Part shown: piece after piece, positions 43,035 to 55,700 of the stretch
Layout of the letters: each line of letters begins with the position of its first letter
Numbering within the stretch: position 1 is the first letter of the stretch
Source: Saussurea involucrata
Lineage: Eukaryota > Streptophyta > Magnoliopsida > Asterales > Asteraceae
Assembly (NCBI GenBank): GCA_033807775.1
Contig: CM066321.1
Location: 246,996,422 to 247,060,421, forward strand
Reading direction: 5' to 3'
Length of the DNA stretch: 64,000 nt
Position numbers and translations under genes: made by a program
Notes under the pieces: model-generated
What the model saw: only the letters and a program-made list of their open reading frames with translations
Told to the model about the DNA's origin: nothing
Databases searched by the model: none

Positions 43035-44692
43035 ATGCCACGTTTGTTTCACGGTGAAATATTTGAACTCAATCCTGATATTGAAAGAAAATTTCAAAGA
43101 AGGAGAAGATTACAAAGAAATTTGTCACCTATTTTTGAAACAACTAACATGGAAGAACCTGAATATGGGCCAAACCCACGACCTGAGGCCCAAAACATAA
43201 TAACAATTGCAAACTCAAAAGATGGGAGGATTATGAACTATGCTTTGCCCATGCTTGACCAATTGCATGCTGGCATAGTTAGACCACAGTTGGAATGTGC
43301 CCATTTTGAATTAAAACCTATAATGTTTAATATGTTACAGTCAAGTGGACAATTTGCTGGCCTAGCAACTGAAGATCCTCATTTGCATCTTAAAACTTTT
43401 ATGGAAATCACTGATTGTTTTTATTTCAGTGGAGTAACTGATGATGCCTTACGGCTGAAGCTATTTCCATTTTCACTCAGGGATAGATCAAGAGTATGGT
43501 TTAATTCTTTGGAACCTAATTCAGTTGCTACCTGGAGTGATATGGCTGAAAAGTTTTTGAAAAAAATACTTTCCACCAACACGGAATGCCAAGTCCAGAA
43601 ATAAAATAAGCATATTTAGACAAATGGACGATGAAGCAATTCCGGATGCTTGGGAAAGGTTTAAGGATTTGTTAAGGAAATGCCCTCACCATGGCATACC
43701 CTACTGCATACAGCTAGAGACATTCTACAATGGTTTAACTACCTCTGCTAAAGGAATGCTTGATGCTACTGCAGGAGGTGCCTTCACCCTTAGTACCTAT
43801 AATGATGGCTATGCTATTTTGGAAAAGATTTCAAGCAACAATGGTCATTGGTCAGATCCACGTGCAAAGTACCTAAAAGAGCAGCAGGTATTCATGAAGT
43901 AGATTCTTACACTGCACTTACTGCCCAGTTAGCATCACTAACCAATATGATTAAAAACATGTCTGGTGCTAATGGCAGTGCTACAACACCTACTGCTGAA
44001 TCTCTTCCTGTTCAATGTGTAGTATGCAGTGGAGAGCATACTTATGACCAATGTGACCAAAACACTGAATCTGTAAACTATGTGCATAACAGAAATGGTC
44101 AGTTTTCAAACAACTATAACTCAAATTGGAAAAACCATCCCAATTTTTCTTGGAATAGTCCATGTTTGAACCCACCAAATGCAAAAGAACAGAGAATTTC
44201 AAACTATCAAAATCAACCAAGTAGTTCTCAATCCCATTCTCAACAAATTCAGACATCTTTTCAAGGAAAACAAAGCCAACATGCTGATTCACCTGTTTCT
44301 TTGGAAACAATGTTGAAAGACTTTATAAGACACACCAACTCAACAATCAATCATCAAAACACAACTTTAAGGGCTTTGGAAACACAAATTGGACAGATCA
44401 CGTCTGATATGAGAAGTAGACCTATAGGAACTCTGCCTAGTGATACTGAGACCCCTAAGAACACAACCAAGGAGCATGTGAAGGATGTGTCTCTAAGAAG
44501 TGGAAAGGACTTAGTTGAGGCCATACCAAAAGAACCAGAGAGTGTCAGTCACACAGATAAAGAAAAAATTGTCACAATGGTACCCCATGTCATTGTTCCA
44601 TCTTCTGATAAGGTCCCTGGACCCCAGTCTACTTCTGAACCTGTGTTAACACCTGATGTGTCTAAGTTTCCTGTGTTACCCCCTGATGATAA
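43035..44692 (+). pseudogene. gag of Athila-type element C1, frameshifted and truncated by C2
   Basis: Starts ATGCCACG at 43035, like the C2 gag start. It encodes a basic N-terminal stretch (RKFQRRRRLQR), the gag core with LRLKLFPFSLRDRSRVWF and PDAWERFKDLLRKCPHHGIP, a CX2C...H...C-like finger region (CVVCSGEHTYDQC), and the LRSGKDL motif near the end of gag. Frameshifts occur near 43600 and near 43880. At 44692 the sequence passes straight into the C2 LTR. The rest of C1 should lie right of the window. Confidence 0.88.
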
Positions 44693-46276
44693 TGATAACT
44701 CTATTTTTAGAGTTATTATTTCCTTTTATTTTCATTTTATTTTGTCAAATTTTAACCATTTCACTTCTCAAAATCCCCATTCTTGGTAACATTCATGAAA
44801 ATGAGCAAAAAGAGTGAACCATAGTTTTTAATAAATTATTTGGTGGAGTTTTGTTGCTTTTTCACGAAATGTCCGCAGTGACTTGCGCATCCCACTCCAG
44901 ACCCCACTATCGAGCAGAGGAGAAGACAAAAGAAAATCAACTCTTAGTTGGGAAGTAAAGCTTTGGAGAATAGAAGGTTCAGTTGGCAGAAGTATGGGAT
45001 TGAGAAGTACAAAGTGTTCCTAAAAGCATGGCAAGATGATTACACCCATTGTACTTTTTGGAAAGGTGATGGGTCCTTTGGATAAAAGAACTAAAGACTT
45101 GTGGATAGAAGTATTGCACAAAGAAGCTGAACCTTATGCCTCTTCAGTCCTTGTTCTCTAGTTAATACCCATTTTTGTGTAAAACCCAACCTTTCCTCTT
45201 AGTATAAAAAGAGGAGTTGGGGTTCATTTAATTCATGCAAGAAATCTCCAACTACCACATTAAGTGTTAGCATAGTTCTAGTGTTAGTTCATCATTTACT
45301 GCAGTAGTAGTTCTTTAAATTTCTGTATTTTCCATTCCTAGTATAATTGTAGTTTCGAGTAATCTGTGGCAGTGACGTACCCTCGTTCCCCACTGCGGTT
45401 TTAATACAAGTCACTTTCAGTTTACTTATGTGTAAATCTTCATCTTTTGTTTTCTTTACTTCGGAAATGTTAGGCTAAGCATCCTTTGGGATGTAGGAAA
45501 GAGAAGTACCTGGATTTTAGAGAAAATGCTTGAGTAATCTTCATACTCGGAATATTTGTTGTTTTGGTTATTCATTCTCGATTATTACCCAATGATGCGA
45601 ACAAGCCGATCACTTGTAAGGATCTAAAGTCTAGTTCTTAACACAGAAATGAGTGGAACGTAGTGACACAAGTTTGGATAATGCTAGGGGATTCGAAAGA
45701 ATTCTTATGACACTTGCGAAAGTGAGGTCGACACAGTGAGCTAATCTCAACACACTGGAGTAGTAGGCAAGCTAGTTGGTGTATTTAAAAACACTTAGAG
45801 TATTTGTCTCTACACATTCCATCGAGACCTGAAAAAGTCCATTTTGAGATTACCATTGACAAAACAACAAGTACTAAGAGTATGGGATTTTTACCTAATG
45901 GTGTGAGTATTTTGTAACCGGGCTTTTCTAGCAAAAAGGCCCATTTCAAGTACAATGATCACTTTTGGGATCAAGTATTTATTATAAAATCTAGGGAAAA
46001 TCCAACCTACATTCCTTCTTTTAAATCTTAAGTAAAATCGTTAAAATAGCATTTCACCAAACCAAACCAAAATATTGCTTCCTCTATAATTGAAATCTGT
46101 AAAAGGAGCTCATGAGAACCGTATTGTCTTGATTGCCCAGTCCCTGTGGATTCGATTTTGGTATTTTACCAACTATTACTTGCTGTGACGATCATAGTGG
46201 ACAGTGTACACTTGCATTTCCTACTGTGGACAGTTTGCAACCCACTACGATTAGATCACATATTTCGCACGTACCA
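44693..46276 (+). repeat. 5' LTR of C2
   Basis: Begins TGATAACTCTATTTTTAGAG, with ATAACTCT and AGAGTTAT forming an 8-bp terminal hairpin. It ends at about CGTACCA, seven bases before the primer site. The first 357 bp recur at 63644-64000 with a few differences, including one extra TTTTCATTTTAT unit here. Confidence 0.88.
45203..45210 (+). promoter_or_regulatory. TATA box of the C2 LTR
   Basis: TATAAAAA in CTTAGTATAAAAAGAGGAG. The equivalent site in C1 is TATAAAT at 41588, again followed by GAGGGTTCATT-like sequence, so both probably start transcription about 25-30 bases downstream. Confidence 0.65.
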
Positions 46277-46282
46277 AGAGTT

Positions 46283-46300
46283 TGGCGCTGTTGCCGGGGA
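46283..46300 (+). other. Primer-binding site of C2
   Basis: TGGCGCTGTTGCCGGGGA, complementary to tRNA-Asp with one mismatch (T for C at the seventh base), whereas C1 has the exact match. Confidence 0.85.
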
Positions 46301-46378
46301 CTGGCGTGATTTTAAATCTCAAGACATTAGTTTTTGTTCGAGCCCGAGTAACTCGTTTTTCTAAGTTGTTCGTGTTGC

Positions 46379-49300
46379 ATGCCAAGGCAACAACACAGAC
46401 CATTGTTACCGATCGATCTTGAAATAGAGAAAACTTTTCGAAGAAGACGCAGAAACAGAAATACAAATCGACAACCCCCTGTGATCCCCACTGTAAACAT
46501 GGCAGAAATACCACCACCTATAGTGGAGACCACAGTGACGATTGCCGATAGTTAAGATCGAAAAATACGGGACTATGCTACTTCCGGAGTTGGTGATTTA
46601 AGCTTCGGAATTTTAAGACCCAACATTGTTGCAACTCATTTTGAACTCAAACCGGTGATGTTTCAAATGATCCAAGCCATGGGTCAGTTTGGAGGATCAC
46701 CATTTGAGGATCCGCACTAGCACTTAAAATCTTTTTTGGAAATGACTGATTCCTTTCAATTGCAAGGTGTGAGTGATGAAGCGTTAAGGCTAAGGCTTTT
46801 TCCTTTTTCACTAAGGGATAAGGCAAAGACTTGGCTGAACTCACACGCACCTCACTCCATAACCACTTGGCAAGAACTTGCTGACAAATTTTTACAAAAA
46901 TACTTTCCTCCAACGAGGAATGTAAGGTTTCGAAATGATATTATTTTGTTTAGGCAAGAAGAAGACGAGGTTGTTTCGGATGCATGGGAACGATTTAAAG
47001 ATTTACTTCGAAAGTGCCCACATCATGGCATCCCACATTGCATCCAATTGGAGACCTTTTACAATGGTCTTTCCAATGCGGCCAAAATCATCTTAGATGC
47101 AACAGCCAGTGGAACATTCACGAGTAAAACCTACAATGAAGGTTATCAAATTTTAGAAAAAGTGTCCAACAACAATACCGAGTGGTCCAACCCTAGAGTA
47201 CCCATACCAAAGACCAACACCATTGACTCCGAGGCACTCAAAACCATGAATGCGCAGCTCGTGGCCTTAACCAAATTAGTTTTGAACCAAAATAGAGGCC
47301 AAGTCAATTCCGCAACACATCTCACCGAGAATTGTTCCCTCTGTGGAGAAGAGCATGTTTTTTACTATTGTCCAGCAAATCCCGAGTCCGTTAATGTTAT
47401 AGGGAACAACCTGTTTTCACAAACCTATAATCCAGGATGGAGGAATCACCCGAATTTTTCTTGGGCTGGTAATCCAGGACTCCAACCCCATAGGGCGAGT
47501 CATGGCCAGCAAAGACCACAAAACCCCCTGGATTTCAGCAACATCACAGTGGGCAGCACCCACAGAACTTTCACCAAGGACAATCTTCACAACAGTTCCA
47601 ACCTAGATCAACTCAGCCCGCTGAGGCTCAACCATCACTCGAATCAATTCTCAAAGGTTTCATGAATCAAACTCAAGCAGCCATTAGGAACATAGAGACC
47701 CAAGTAGGACAACTAGCCGTCGAAGTCAAGAATAGACCACCAGGGACATTACCTAGTGACACCGAACACGCTAGGGTAATAGGAAAAGGATCTGAACAAG
47801 TCAAGTCCATAACACTTAGGAGTGGAAAGGATCTGAAAGATATCGTTTTTGAGTCTGATGATCCGCCTCAAGTACCCACTGTCCATAAGCCTACAGTGGC
47901 CACTCCTCAAGTCACTGTCATTCCCACAGTGAGGACCGATGTCCCTGAGCTTCCCACTTTTGGACCCATACCAAAACCTACTGTTCCAAAGCCAACACCA
48001 CAACAAACTCAAATTGATCCACGAAATGTACCGTTTCCTGAAAGGATGAAGACTAAAAATGTCGTTGTTCAGTTTAAAAAATTCTTAGACATTTTTAAAC
48101 AACTTCACATCAACATACCCTTGGTAGAGGCTCTCGAGCAAATGCCAAGCTATGTTAAATTTTTAAAAGATATTTTGAACAAAAAGAGAAAGTTGGGTGA
48201 GTTTGAAACTGTGGCGTTGACCAAGGAATGTAGTGCCCTCCTTACTAGCAAGATTCCACCTAAGTTGAAAGACCCGGGTTGTTTCACCATTCCATGCACA
48301 ATAGGAGGACAAGAAGTAGGTCAAGCACTTTGTAATTTGGGAGCTAGTATAAACTTGATGCCGTTGTCCATTTTTAAAAGGTTAGGTATTGGAGAGGCTA
48401 GACCCACAACCGTGACATTACAACTAGCCGATCGGTCCATTGCCTACCCAAAGGGAAAAATAGAAGATGTCTTGGTCCAAGTGGATAAATTTATCTTCCC
48501 CGCCGATTTTCTAGTTCTAAATTATGAGGCCGATAAAGATATCCCAATCATCTTTGGGCGTCCGTTTCTTGCAACCGGACGTACTTTGATCGATGTGCAC
48601 AAATGAGAACTCACTATGAGAGTCAATGACCAAGAAGTAACATTCAATGTCTTCAAGTCCCTTAAGTACATAGAAACCGAAGACTGTTTTGCCTTGAGTT
48701 CGATTTATGGAACCCACAGTTTTGATTCAGTGCCCACAGTAGGGAGTGAGAGTGAGCACTCTGACTCTGAGAGTGATGACACTTTTGAGGATGAGTGTAA
48801 CGAAATAGTGGCAGCCTTTGAACCGCTGGACTTTAAGGACAGAGATGTTCAACCCCCTTCAATAGAACAACCTCCCGAGTTAGAGCTAAAGCCATTGCCT
48901 TCCCACTTGAAATATGCTTATCTCGCTAAGGATAATAAACTCCCAGTTATTATCTCTTCAAAACTTAGTGAGGAACAAGAACAACTTCTGATTGATTTGT
49001 TGATGAAGCATAAGAGGGCAATTGGTTGGACCATAGCGGACATTAGAGGTATTAGCCATTCCCTATGTCAACATAAGATTAACTTGGAAAGTGACCACCC
49101 TAGAAAAGTCCAACCCCAAAGAAGGTTGAATCCCATAATGAAGGAGGTAGTTAAGAAAGAAGTTTTGAAGTGGTTAGACGACGGCATTATCTATCCCATA
49201 GCTAGTAGTAGTTGGGTGAGCCCCGTCCAATGTGTCCCTAAAAAGGGAGGGACAACCGTAGTGAAGAACGAAAAGAACGAGCCCATTCCCACTAGGACTG

Positions 49301-50971
49301 TCACGGGGTGGAGGATATGCATGGATTATAGACAACTCAACCTAGCCACTAAGAAAGACCATTTTTCCCTACCTCATTGACCAAATGCTTGATAGGTTAG
49401 CGGGAAAAGAATTCTATTGTTTTCTATATGGATACTCCGGATACAACCAAATCCATATCGCCCCCGAGGACCAAGAAAAGACCACCTTTACTTGTCCCTA
49501 CGACACTTTTGCATTCCGGAGGATGCCATTTGGATTGTGTAATGCCCCAGCCATTTTCACCGACATGATAGAAGACACCATAGAAGTTTTTATGGATGAC
49601 TTTTCTGTGATAGGGACATCGTTTGACAACTGCCTGGGAAATTTAGAGAAGAGCCTAGTGAGATGTGAGACCCACGACCTTATTTTAAATTGGGAAAAAT
49701 GCCATTTATGGTCGAAGAAGGTATTGTCCTAGGTCATCTAGTTTCAAAACGAGGGTTGGAAGTGGACAAAGCCAAGCTTGAAGTAGTGGCACAACTTCCT
49801 GAACCTACAACTGTAAAAGGCATTCGAAGTTTCTTGGGTCACGCTGGATTTTATAGGAGGTTCATCAAAGATTTTTCCAAAATAACTAAACCCCTATGTC
49901 TCTTGCTGCAACATGAAAAAGAATTTAATTTCACCCAAGAATGTCGAGATGCCTTTGAAACAATCAAAAAAGCCTTAGTTACTTCACCCATAGTGACCAC
50001 TCCTGACTGGTCACTCCCATTCGAAGTGATGTGTGACGCTAGCGAGTGGGCTGTGGGGGCTGTTGTCGGACAAAGGAAGAACAAAATCTTTCACCCCATT
50101 TATTATGCAAGTAAAACATTGATTGAAGCTCAGATTAATTATACTGTCACTGAAAAAGAATTACTTGCGGTGGTGTTTGCTTTTGATCGTTTCAGGTCGT
50201 ACTTGATAGGGACGAAGGTCATTGTGCACACTGATCATGCAGCGATAAAATACTTGATCAACAAGGCTGATTCCAAGCCACGTTTGATTCGATGGGTTTT
50301 ATTGCTGCAATAATTCGACCTTGAGATCGTTGATAGAAAAGGAACAAGCAATCAGGTAGTTGACCATTTGTCCAGGCTCGAGAAGATAGTGACCACTGTA
50401 GATCCCACTCCGGTCAAAGAGAATTTTCCCGATGAACAGTTGTTAGCAGCTCAACATCACGATAATAATGTTCCTTGGTATGCTGACATTGCTAACTTTT
50501 TAGCAAGTGGACTAAAGGCCCACGGGATGAGTGGACAACCATTTAAAAAGTTTTTACATGATACACGACAATATGTTTGGGATGACCCTTTCTTATATAA
50601 GACAGGGACGGACCATATATTGAGGCGTTGTGTCTATGAGAGTGAGCAACATCAAATACTCTATGGTTATCACACATCCCACTACGGTGGCACTTTGGTG
50701 GAAACCGCACTGCTGTAAAAATCTTACAAAGTGGGTTCTTTTGGCCCACTGTGTTTAAAGACTCTTTCGAATTTGTGAAAAATTGTGAGCAATGTCAACG
50801 CACCGGGAACATTTCACAAAGAAACGAGATGCCTCTTAACATCATTCTAGAGGTAGAGATTTTTGATGTTTGAGGGATTGATTTCATGGGACCCTTTCCA
50901 AATTCAAACAATAATTTTTATATCTTGGTTGCGGTGGACTATGTTTCGAAATGGGTGGAAGCTGCTGCTTG
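46379..50971 (+). pseudogene. gag-pol of C2, part before element D
   Basis: Gag starts ATGCCAAGG at 46379 and has in-frame stops at 46553 (TAA) and 46718 (TAG). The gag core follows (46736-47540), then a frameshift and the LRSGKDL segment (47800s). The protease has CNLGASINLMPLS, with Asn replacing the catalytic Asp of the usual CDLGAS. A TGA lies at 48604. RT (48616-49730) has a frameshift after HFSLP near 49378, an in-frame loss of about eight codons before DMIEDTIEVFMDDF, and another frameshift near 49725. RNase H follows (CDASEWAVGAVVGQ, HTDHAAIKYL) with TAA at 50311. The integrase zinc region is poorly conserved. The catalytic core begins at 50886 and is cut after KWVEAAAC by element D. 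Confidence 0.9.
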
Positions 50972-51270
50972 TGTAACATCCCACAAATCCAAAAGTACAT
51001 ATAACATATATTTCATAACATGGTTTCAACAAAATAATTCACATTACACATTTGGTCCCAAAGTCTGACTAATCAATATAAAATTCAGTACAAACTTGAT
51101 CCCATTTAGATCAGATAATAGCTAATAACAGAGATTTAAGTACAAAAGCATCATCAACTTCATAATGATCATCATCCCACATAGCTATCCACCAAGTAAT
51201 CTAATCATTTACTCTTACTGGTACCACCACCTGGAATACAGATTTAAAAAAAAAAACAGAAAATGAGGGT

Positions 51271-51286
51271 TAGACCTAAGGGTCTA
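51271..51286 (-). promoter_or_regulatory. LTR hairpin upstream of an acceptor-like site (element D)
   Basis: On the minus strand TAGACC, loop CTTA, GGTCTA forms a six-base-pair stem after ACTCAC and before a long pyrimidine-rich run ending TATTCCAG. The second copy is at 57876-57891. The counterpart in E (340-355) has one mispair. Confidence 0.5.
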
Positions 51287-51760
51287 GTGAGTAAATCCCT
51301 GACATTTGTAAATCATTAAAAATTAATTTACATGAAACATTCTTCGTATAATTACACATACATCACACGTAAATTAATACCAAATAAGATTTACACATCA
51401 TACCTGTCTCATTCCACCTTATCCCTCCACCAATGGCCAATATCAATTGGTTGCGAGCCAATTTATCACACCGGTCCAAAGCCCGGCCACGTATTATATT
51501 TTCATATAATACTCACGTAATTATAATATCTCAATATATTATAATCACTCACGTATGACATATTCATACACTTTATCAAACATTTAATATTCACATAATG
51601 CATTCCAGTAAAATACTTTTTATAGTAAAACTCACCTGGTTTGTTTATCACCAAAAGCTCTTCCAAGATAAATCACGTATGACCACTCTTCACAGAATCT
51701 GTAATTACACAAAATAACAGGTATTTCTTCTTAAAACTGAACTTAGAAAATCCTTGACTA

Positions 51761-52085
51761 AAGTCGCAACCCATTAAAATATAATAAAAATCGCAATGAA
51801 CAGTACCAAGTCGCAACCGCCTACTGCGACTTCACCCCGAAGTCGCAACCCACTATTGCGACTCCAATCCTAAGTCGCAATCCACTACTGCGATCCCAAC
51901 CCAAATCGCAGCCTTCTATTGCGATCTCAACACCAAGTCGCAATCAACTGTTGCGACTCCAATGCCAAGTCGCAATCCACTGTTGCGACTCCAACTCTAA
52001 GTCGCAACGGTCTACTGCGACTTCACTTCAGAGTCGCAATTGCCTATTGCGACAATCATGAATGTCGCAACTCAAGGTTGCGACT
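51761..52085. repeat. GTCGCAA / TTGCGAC palindromic array in the 3' LTR of D
   Basis: About ten units of roughly 31 bp, each pairing GTCGCAA with a nearby TTGCGAC so that a unit can fold into a 7-bp stem. The spacing and inserts are degenerate. It is not a CRISPR array: the genome is a plant's and the spacers are not unique. Confidence 0.88.
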
Positions 52086-52706
52086 TCGATGATGTTCATC
52101 CAAGTCTCAGTCCACTCTGTTCATCCTAATACCCAGATTTTGTACTTTTAAGCTATGAATGTTTATACAACTTTGCAGATATGTTTTATACTACCATTAG
52201 AACACTATTCCAAACCCAAAATTACCATATCTTTCAAAATTACCAAAACCCACATCCAAAACTTATAGTAAAACTTTTTAAGAACTAATATACATAAAGA
52301 TGAGATGATATAGGGTTCTTACCTTCTGATTCTTCAGCTATTTTAAGAACTTCTCCAGTAGATTAAGTATTGATCTTCCTCTTAATTTCCTTCTTTCCTT
52401 GATTCTCTCGATCTCTTTCTTTCTTTCTACCGAATTTCACACACACACACACACACACACTAGCACTTTTAGATATTACTTTCAAAATGGACACCTCATC
52501 CCTAATAGCAAGGAAGTCGGTTTTAGCAAGATGAGGTGTCATCTAAATACCAATTATACCCTAAACTTATTTCACTTGTCAAAACATACCCCTAACTTCT
52601 ATTATAAAAATTAAAACCTACCCCTTAACTTCTTATTCCATAAAATACCCACATAAACTTATAAAATTTTAATATTTTAAATTAGATAAAATACCTGGTT
52701 ATTACA

Positions 52707-52737
52707 ACATCTCCCCCTTAAAATAATTTCGTCCCGG
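52707..52737 (-). other. Polypurine tract region of element D
   Basis: On the minus strand TAAGGGGGAGATGT abuts the 3' LTR. CCGGGACGAAATT precedes it, as in element A. Confidence 0.8.
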
Positions 52738-52744
52738 AATTTAG

Positions 52745-55700
52745 TTAAGAGAACAGATGAGGGTATTTGGCTCTCATCTCCGATTCTGATTCCCATGTCG
52801 CATCCTGTCCCCTATGATGTTTCCACTGAACCTTTACCTGCCTGATCTCTTTATTCCTCAATACTTTAACCTTGTGATCAACTATCGCTTCCGGTTCCTC
52901 CACATAGTTCAACTTTTCGTCCACTTGAATATCTGGTAGTGAGACTGCTTGGTCTGGTGTAACTAAACACTTCCGAAAATTCGATACATGAAACGCGTTG
53001 TGAATCCTGCTTAATTCTGACGGAAGATTTAATCTATAAGCTACCTCACCAATTCTTTCCGTAATTTCAAATGGCCCAATATACCGCGGACTGAGTTTAC
53101 CTTGTTTCCCAAAACGTATGACTCCTTTCCAGGGCGAAACTTTTAACATCACAAATTCCCCGACTTGGAACTCCAACGGTTTCCGGCGTCGATCTGCATA
53201 ACTTTTCTGTCTGTCTTGAGCCGTTTTCAATCTGTCCCGAATCTGAATAATCTTATCTGCCGTTAACTGTACTATTTCTGGCCCAGCTAATTGTTTCTCC
53301 CCTACTTCATTCCAACACAAAGGCGTTCGACATTTTCTACCATACAATACTTCAAACGGTGCCGCCTGAATGCTAGAATGATAATTGTTGTTGTAGGAGA
53401 ACTCTATCAAAGGCAAATGTTTATCCCATGACCCCCCAAAATCAACTATACAAGCCCGAAGCATATCTTCTAAAGTCTGGATTGTTCTTTCACTTTGCCC
53501 GTCAGTCTGTGGATGATATGTTGTGCTTAATTTTATCCGCGTTCCCATCTCTTTTTGAAAGCTTCTCCAAAATCTAGAAGTAAAACGACTATCTCGATCA
53601 GAAATAATCGAGATTGGAACTCCATGTCGAGTTACTATTTCATTAATGTACAATTTAGCTAAACGTTCCAAGGAATCAGTTTCTTTTATCGGCAAGAAAT
53701 GAGCAGACTTAGTCAATCTATCCACAATCACCCAAATAGAATCGAATCCCTTTGAAGTTCTTGGCAACTTGGTAATGAAATCAGTAGTGATCTGATCCCA
53801 TTTCCACATTGGTATATCCAGACGTTGTAACTGGCCAAAAGGTTTCTGATGCTCAATCTTTACTTTCTTGCAGGTAGTGCAATCTTCCACATACTTAGCA
53901 ACACTTCTCTTCATTCCTGGCCACCAATAGAATTGTTTCAAATCTCTATACATCTTATTCGTACCTGGATGAATAGAAAATCGAGATTGATGCGCTTCTT
54001 GTAGTACACGGTCTCGTAATCCACCCAAACGAGGCACCCAAATTCTGTTCCCCATACACAACAACCCACGGTCATCTTTCCCAAGCAATGCTGATATCCC
54101 AACCAACCGTTCTGACTTCAAACTTTCTTCTTGATAAGCATCTATTTGGCACTTCAGTAATTCATCAAAAATATTAGGAAGAAGTTCAGCTCGTAACGAT
54201 ATAGCTTTTATTGTTCCACTTCTTTCTTGACGACTTAACGCATCTGCCACCACGTTCGCTTTCCCTGGGTGATAAAGGATTTCACAATCATAATCATTCA
54301 CCAATTCTAACCACCTTCTTTGTCTCATATTCAGTTCCTTTTGATCAAAAAGATGTTGAAGACTCTTATGGTCCGTGAAAATTTGACATTTGGAACCATA
54401 AAGATAATGTCTCCAAATCTTTAATGCGAAGACAACTGCTGCAAGCTCCATATCATGGGTAGGATATTGCCTTTCATGATCCTTTAATTGACGAGAAGCG
54501 TAGGCAATCACCTTTCCACGTTGCATGAGTACACATCCCAAACCCAGCTTAGAAGCATCACTGTAGACCACAAAATCATCGGAACCTTCTGGCAATGCTA
54601 ATATCGGCGCGCTGCAGAGTTTCTCCTTCAATATTCTGAATGCCTCATCCTGTTCTGCTTTCCACTCAAACTTCAGATTCTTCCGAGTCAGCTTGGTCAA
54701 TGGCGTCGCGATTCGAGAAAAGTCTTTTATAAATTTCCGGTAGTATCTAGCTAGACCCAGAAAACTACGCACTTCGGTTGCCGTCTTCGGCGGTTCCCAT
54801 CTTTCAATTGCTTCTACTTTCGCTGGATCAACCTGTATACCCTTCTCTGAAACTATATGACCCAAAAACTGAACTTCCCGCAACCAGAATTCACATTTAG
54901 AGAACTTAGCGTACAACTTTTCTTTCTTCAATAACTCCAAAATCAAACGAAGATGTTGCGCATGATCCTCTTTGGATCGGGAACAAATAAGTATATCATC
55001 GATAAACACAATGACAAGTTTATCGAGATAAGGCTTACATACCCGATTCATTAGATCCATAAAAGCGGCTGGAGCGTTCGTCAATCCGAAAGGCATTACT
55101 AAAAATTCGTAGTGGCCGTATCTTGTGCGAAAAGCAGTCTTTAAAACATCCTCTTCCTTAACCTTCAACTGATGGTAGCCAGATCTGAGATCAATCTTGG
55201 AGAAGTAACAAGCTCCAACTAATTGATCAAAAAGGTCATCAATTCCTGGAAGTGGATACTTGTTCTTAATCGTACGCTTGTTCAGCTCCTGGTAGTCAAT
55301 ACACATTCTCATTGAACCGTCTTTCTTCTTTACAAACAAAACTGGTGCACCCCATGGCGAAGAGCTAGGTCTGATGAAGCCCTTATCGGATAAATCTTGA
55401 AGCTGTGTCATCATTTCTTTCATTTCTGGAGGTGCTAATCTGTACGGCGCACGAGCAATGGGAGTGGCTCCAGGTACCAGGTCTATACCAAATTCTACTT
55501 GCCTAACAGGAGGAAGACTATTCAAGTCTTCAGGAAAAACTTCTGGGTATTCACTAACAATGGAAATATCTTCCAGCTTAATCTTTTCAGGCCTACTATC
55601 TATCACATAGGCTAAATAACTCAAGCAACCCTTACTAACACATTTACAGGCTTTTATCAAAGTTATAAGATTGGACTGATGATTCTTACGATCACCATAG

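Larger units (their letters stand above)
50972..52706 (-). repeat. 3' LTR of element D
   Basis: 1735 bp. Relative to the 5' LTR it has one extra 31-bp unit in the GTCGCAA array, about 8 bp more in the CA microsatellite (52440-52460) and one more A in a poly-A run at 51245-51256. On the minus strand it contains a donor-like AGAAG/GTAAG near 52320 and an acceptor-like TGTATTCCAG near 51231. Confidence 0.94.

Noticed and set aside
44688..44692. GATAA as target duplication of C2
   Set aside because: The right flank is outside the window, so it cannot be tested.
51761..52085. CRISPR-like regular array
   Set aside because: Units are degenerate, spacers are not unique, the array is duplicated in both LTRs of D, and the DNA is from a plant.
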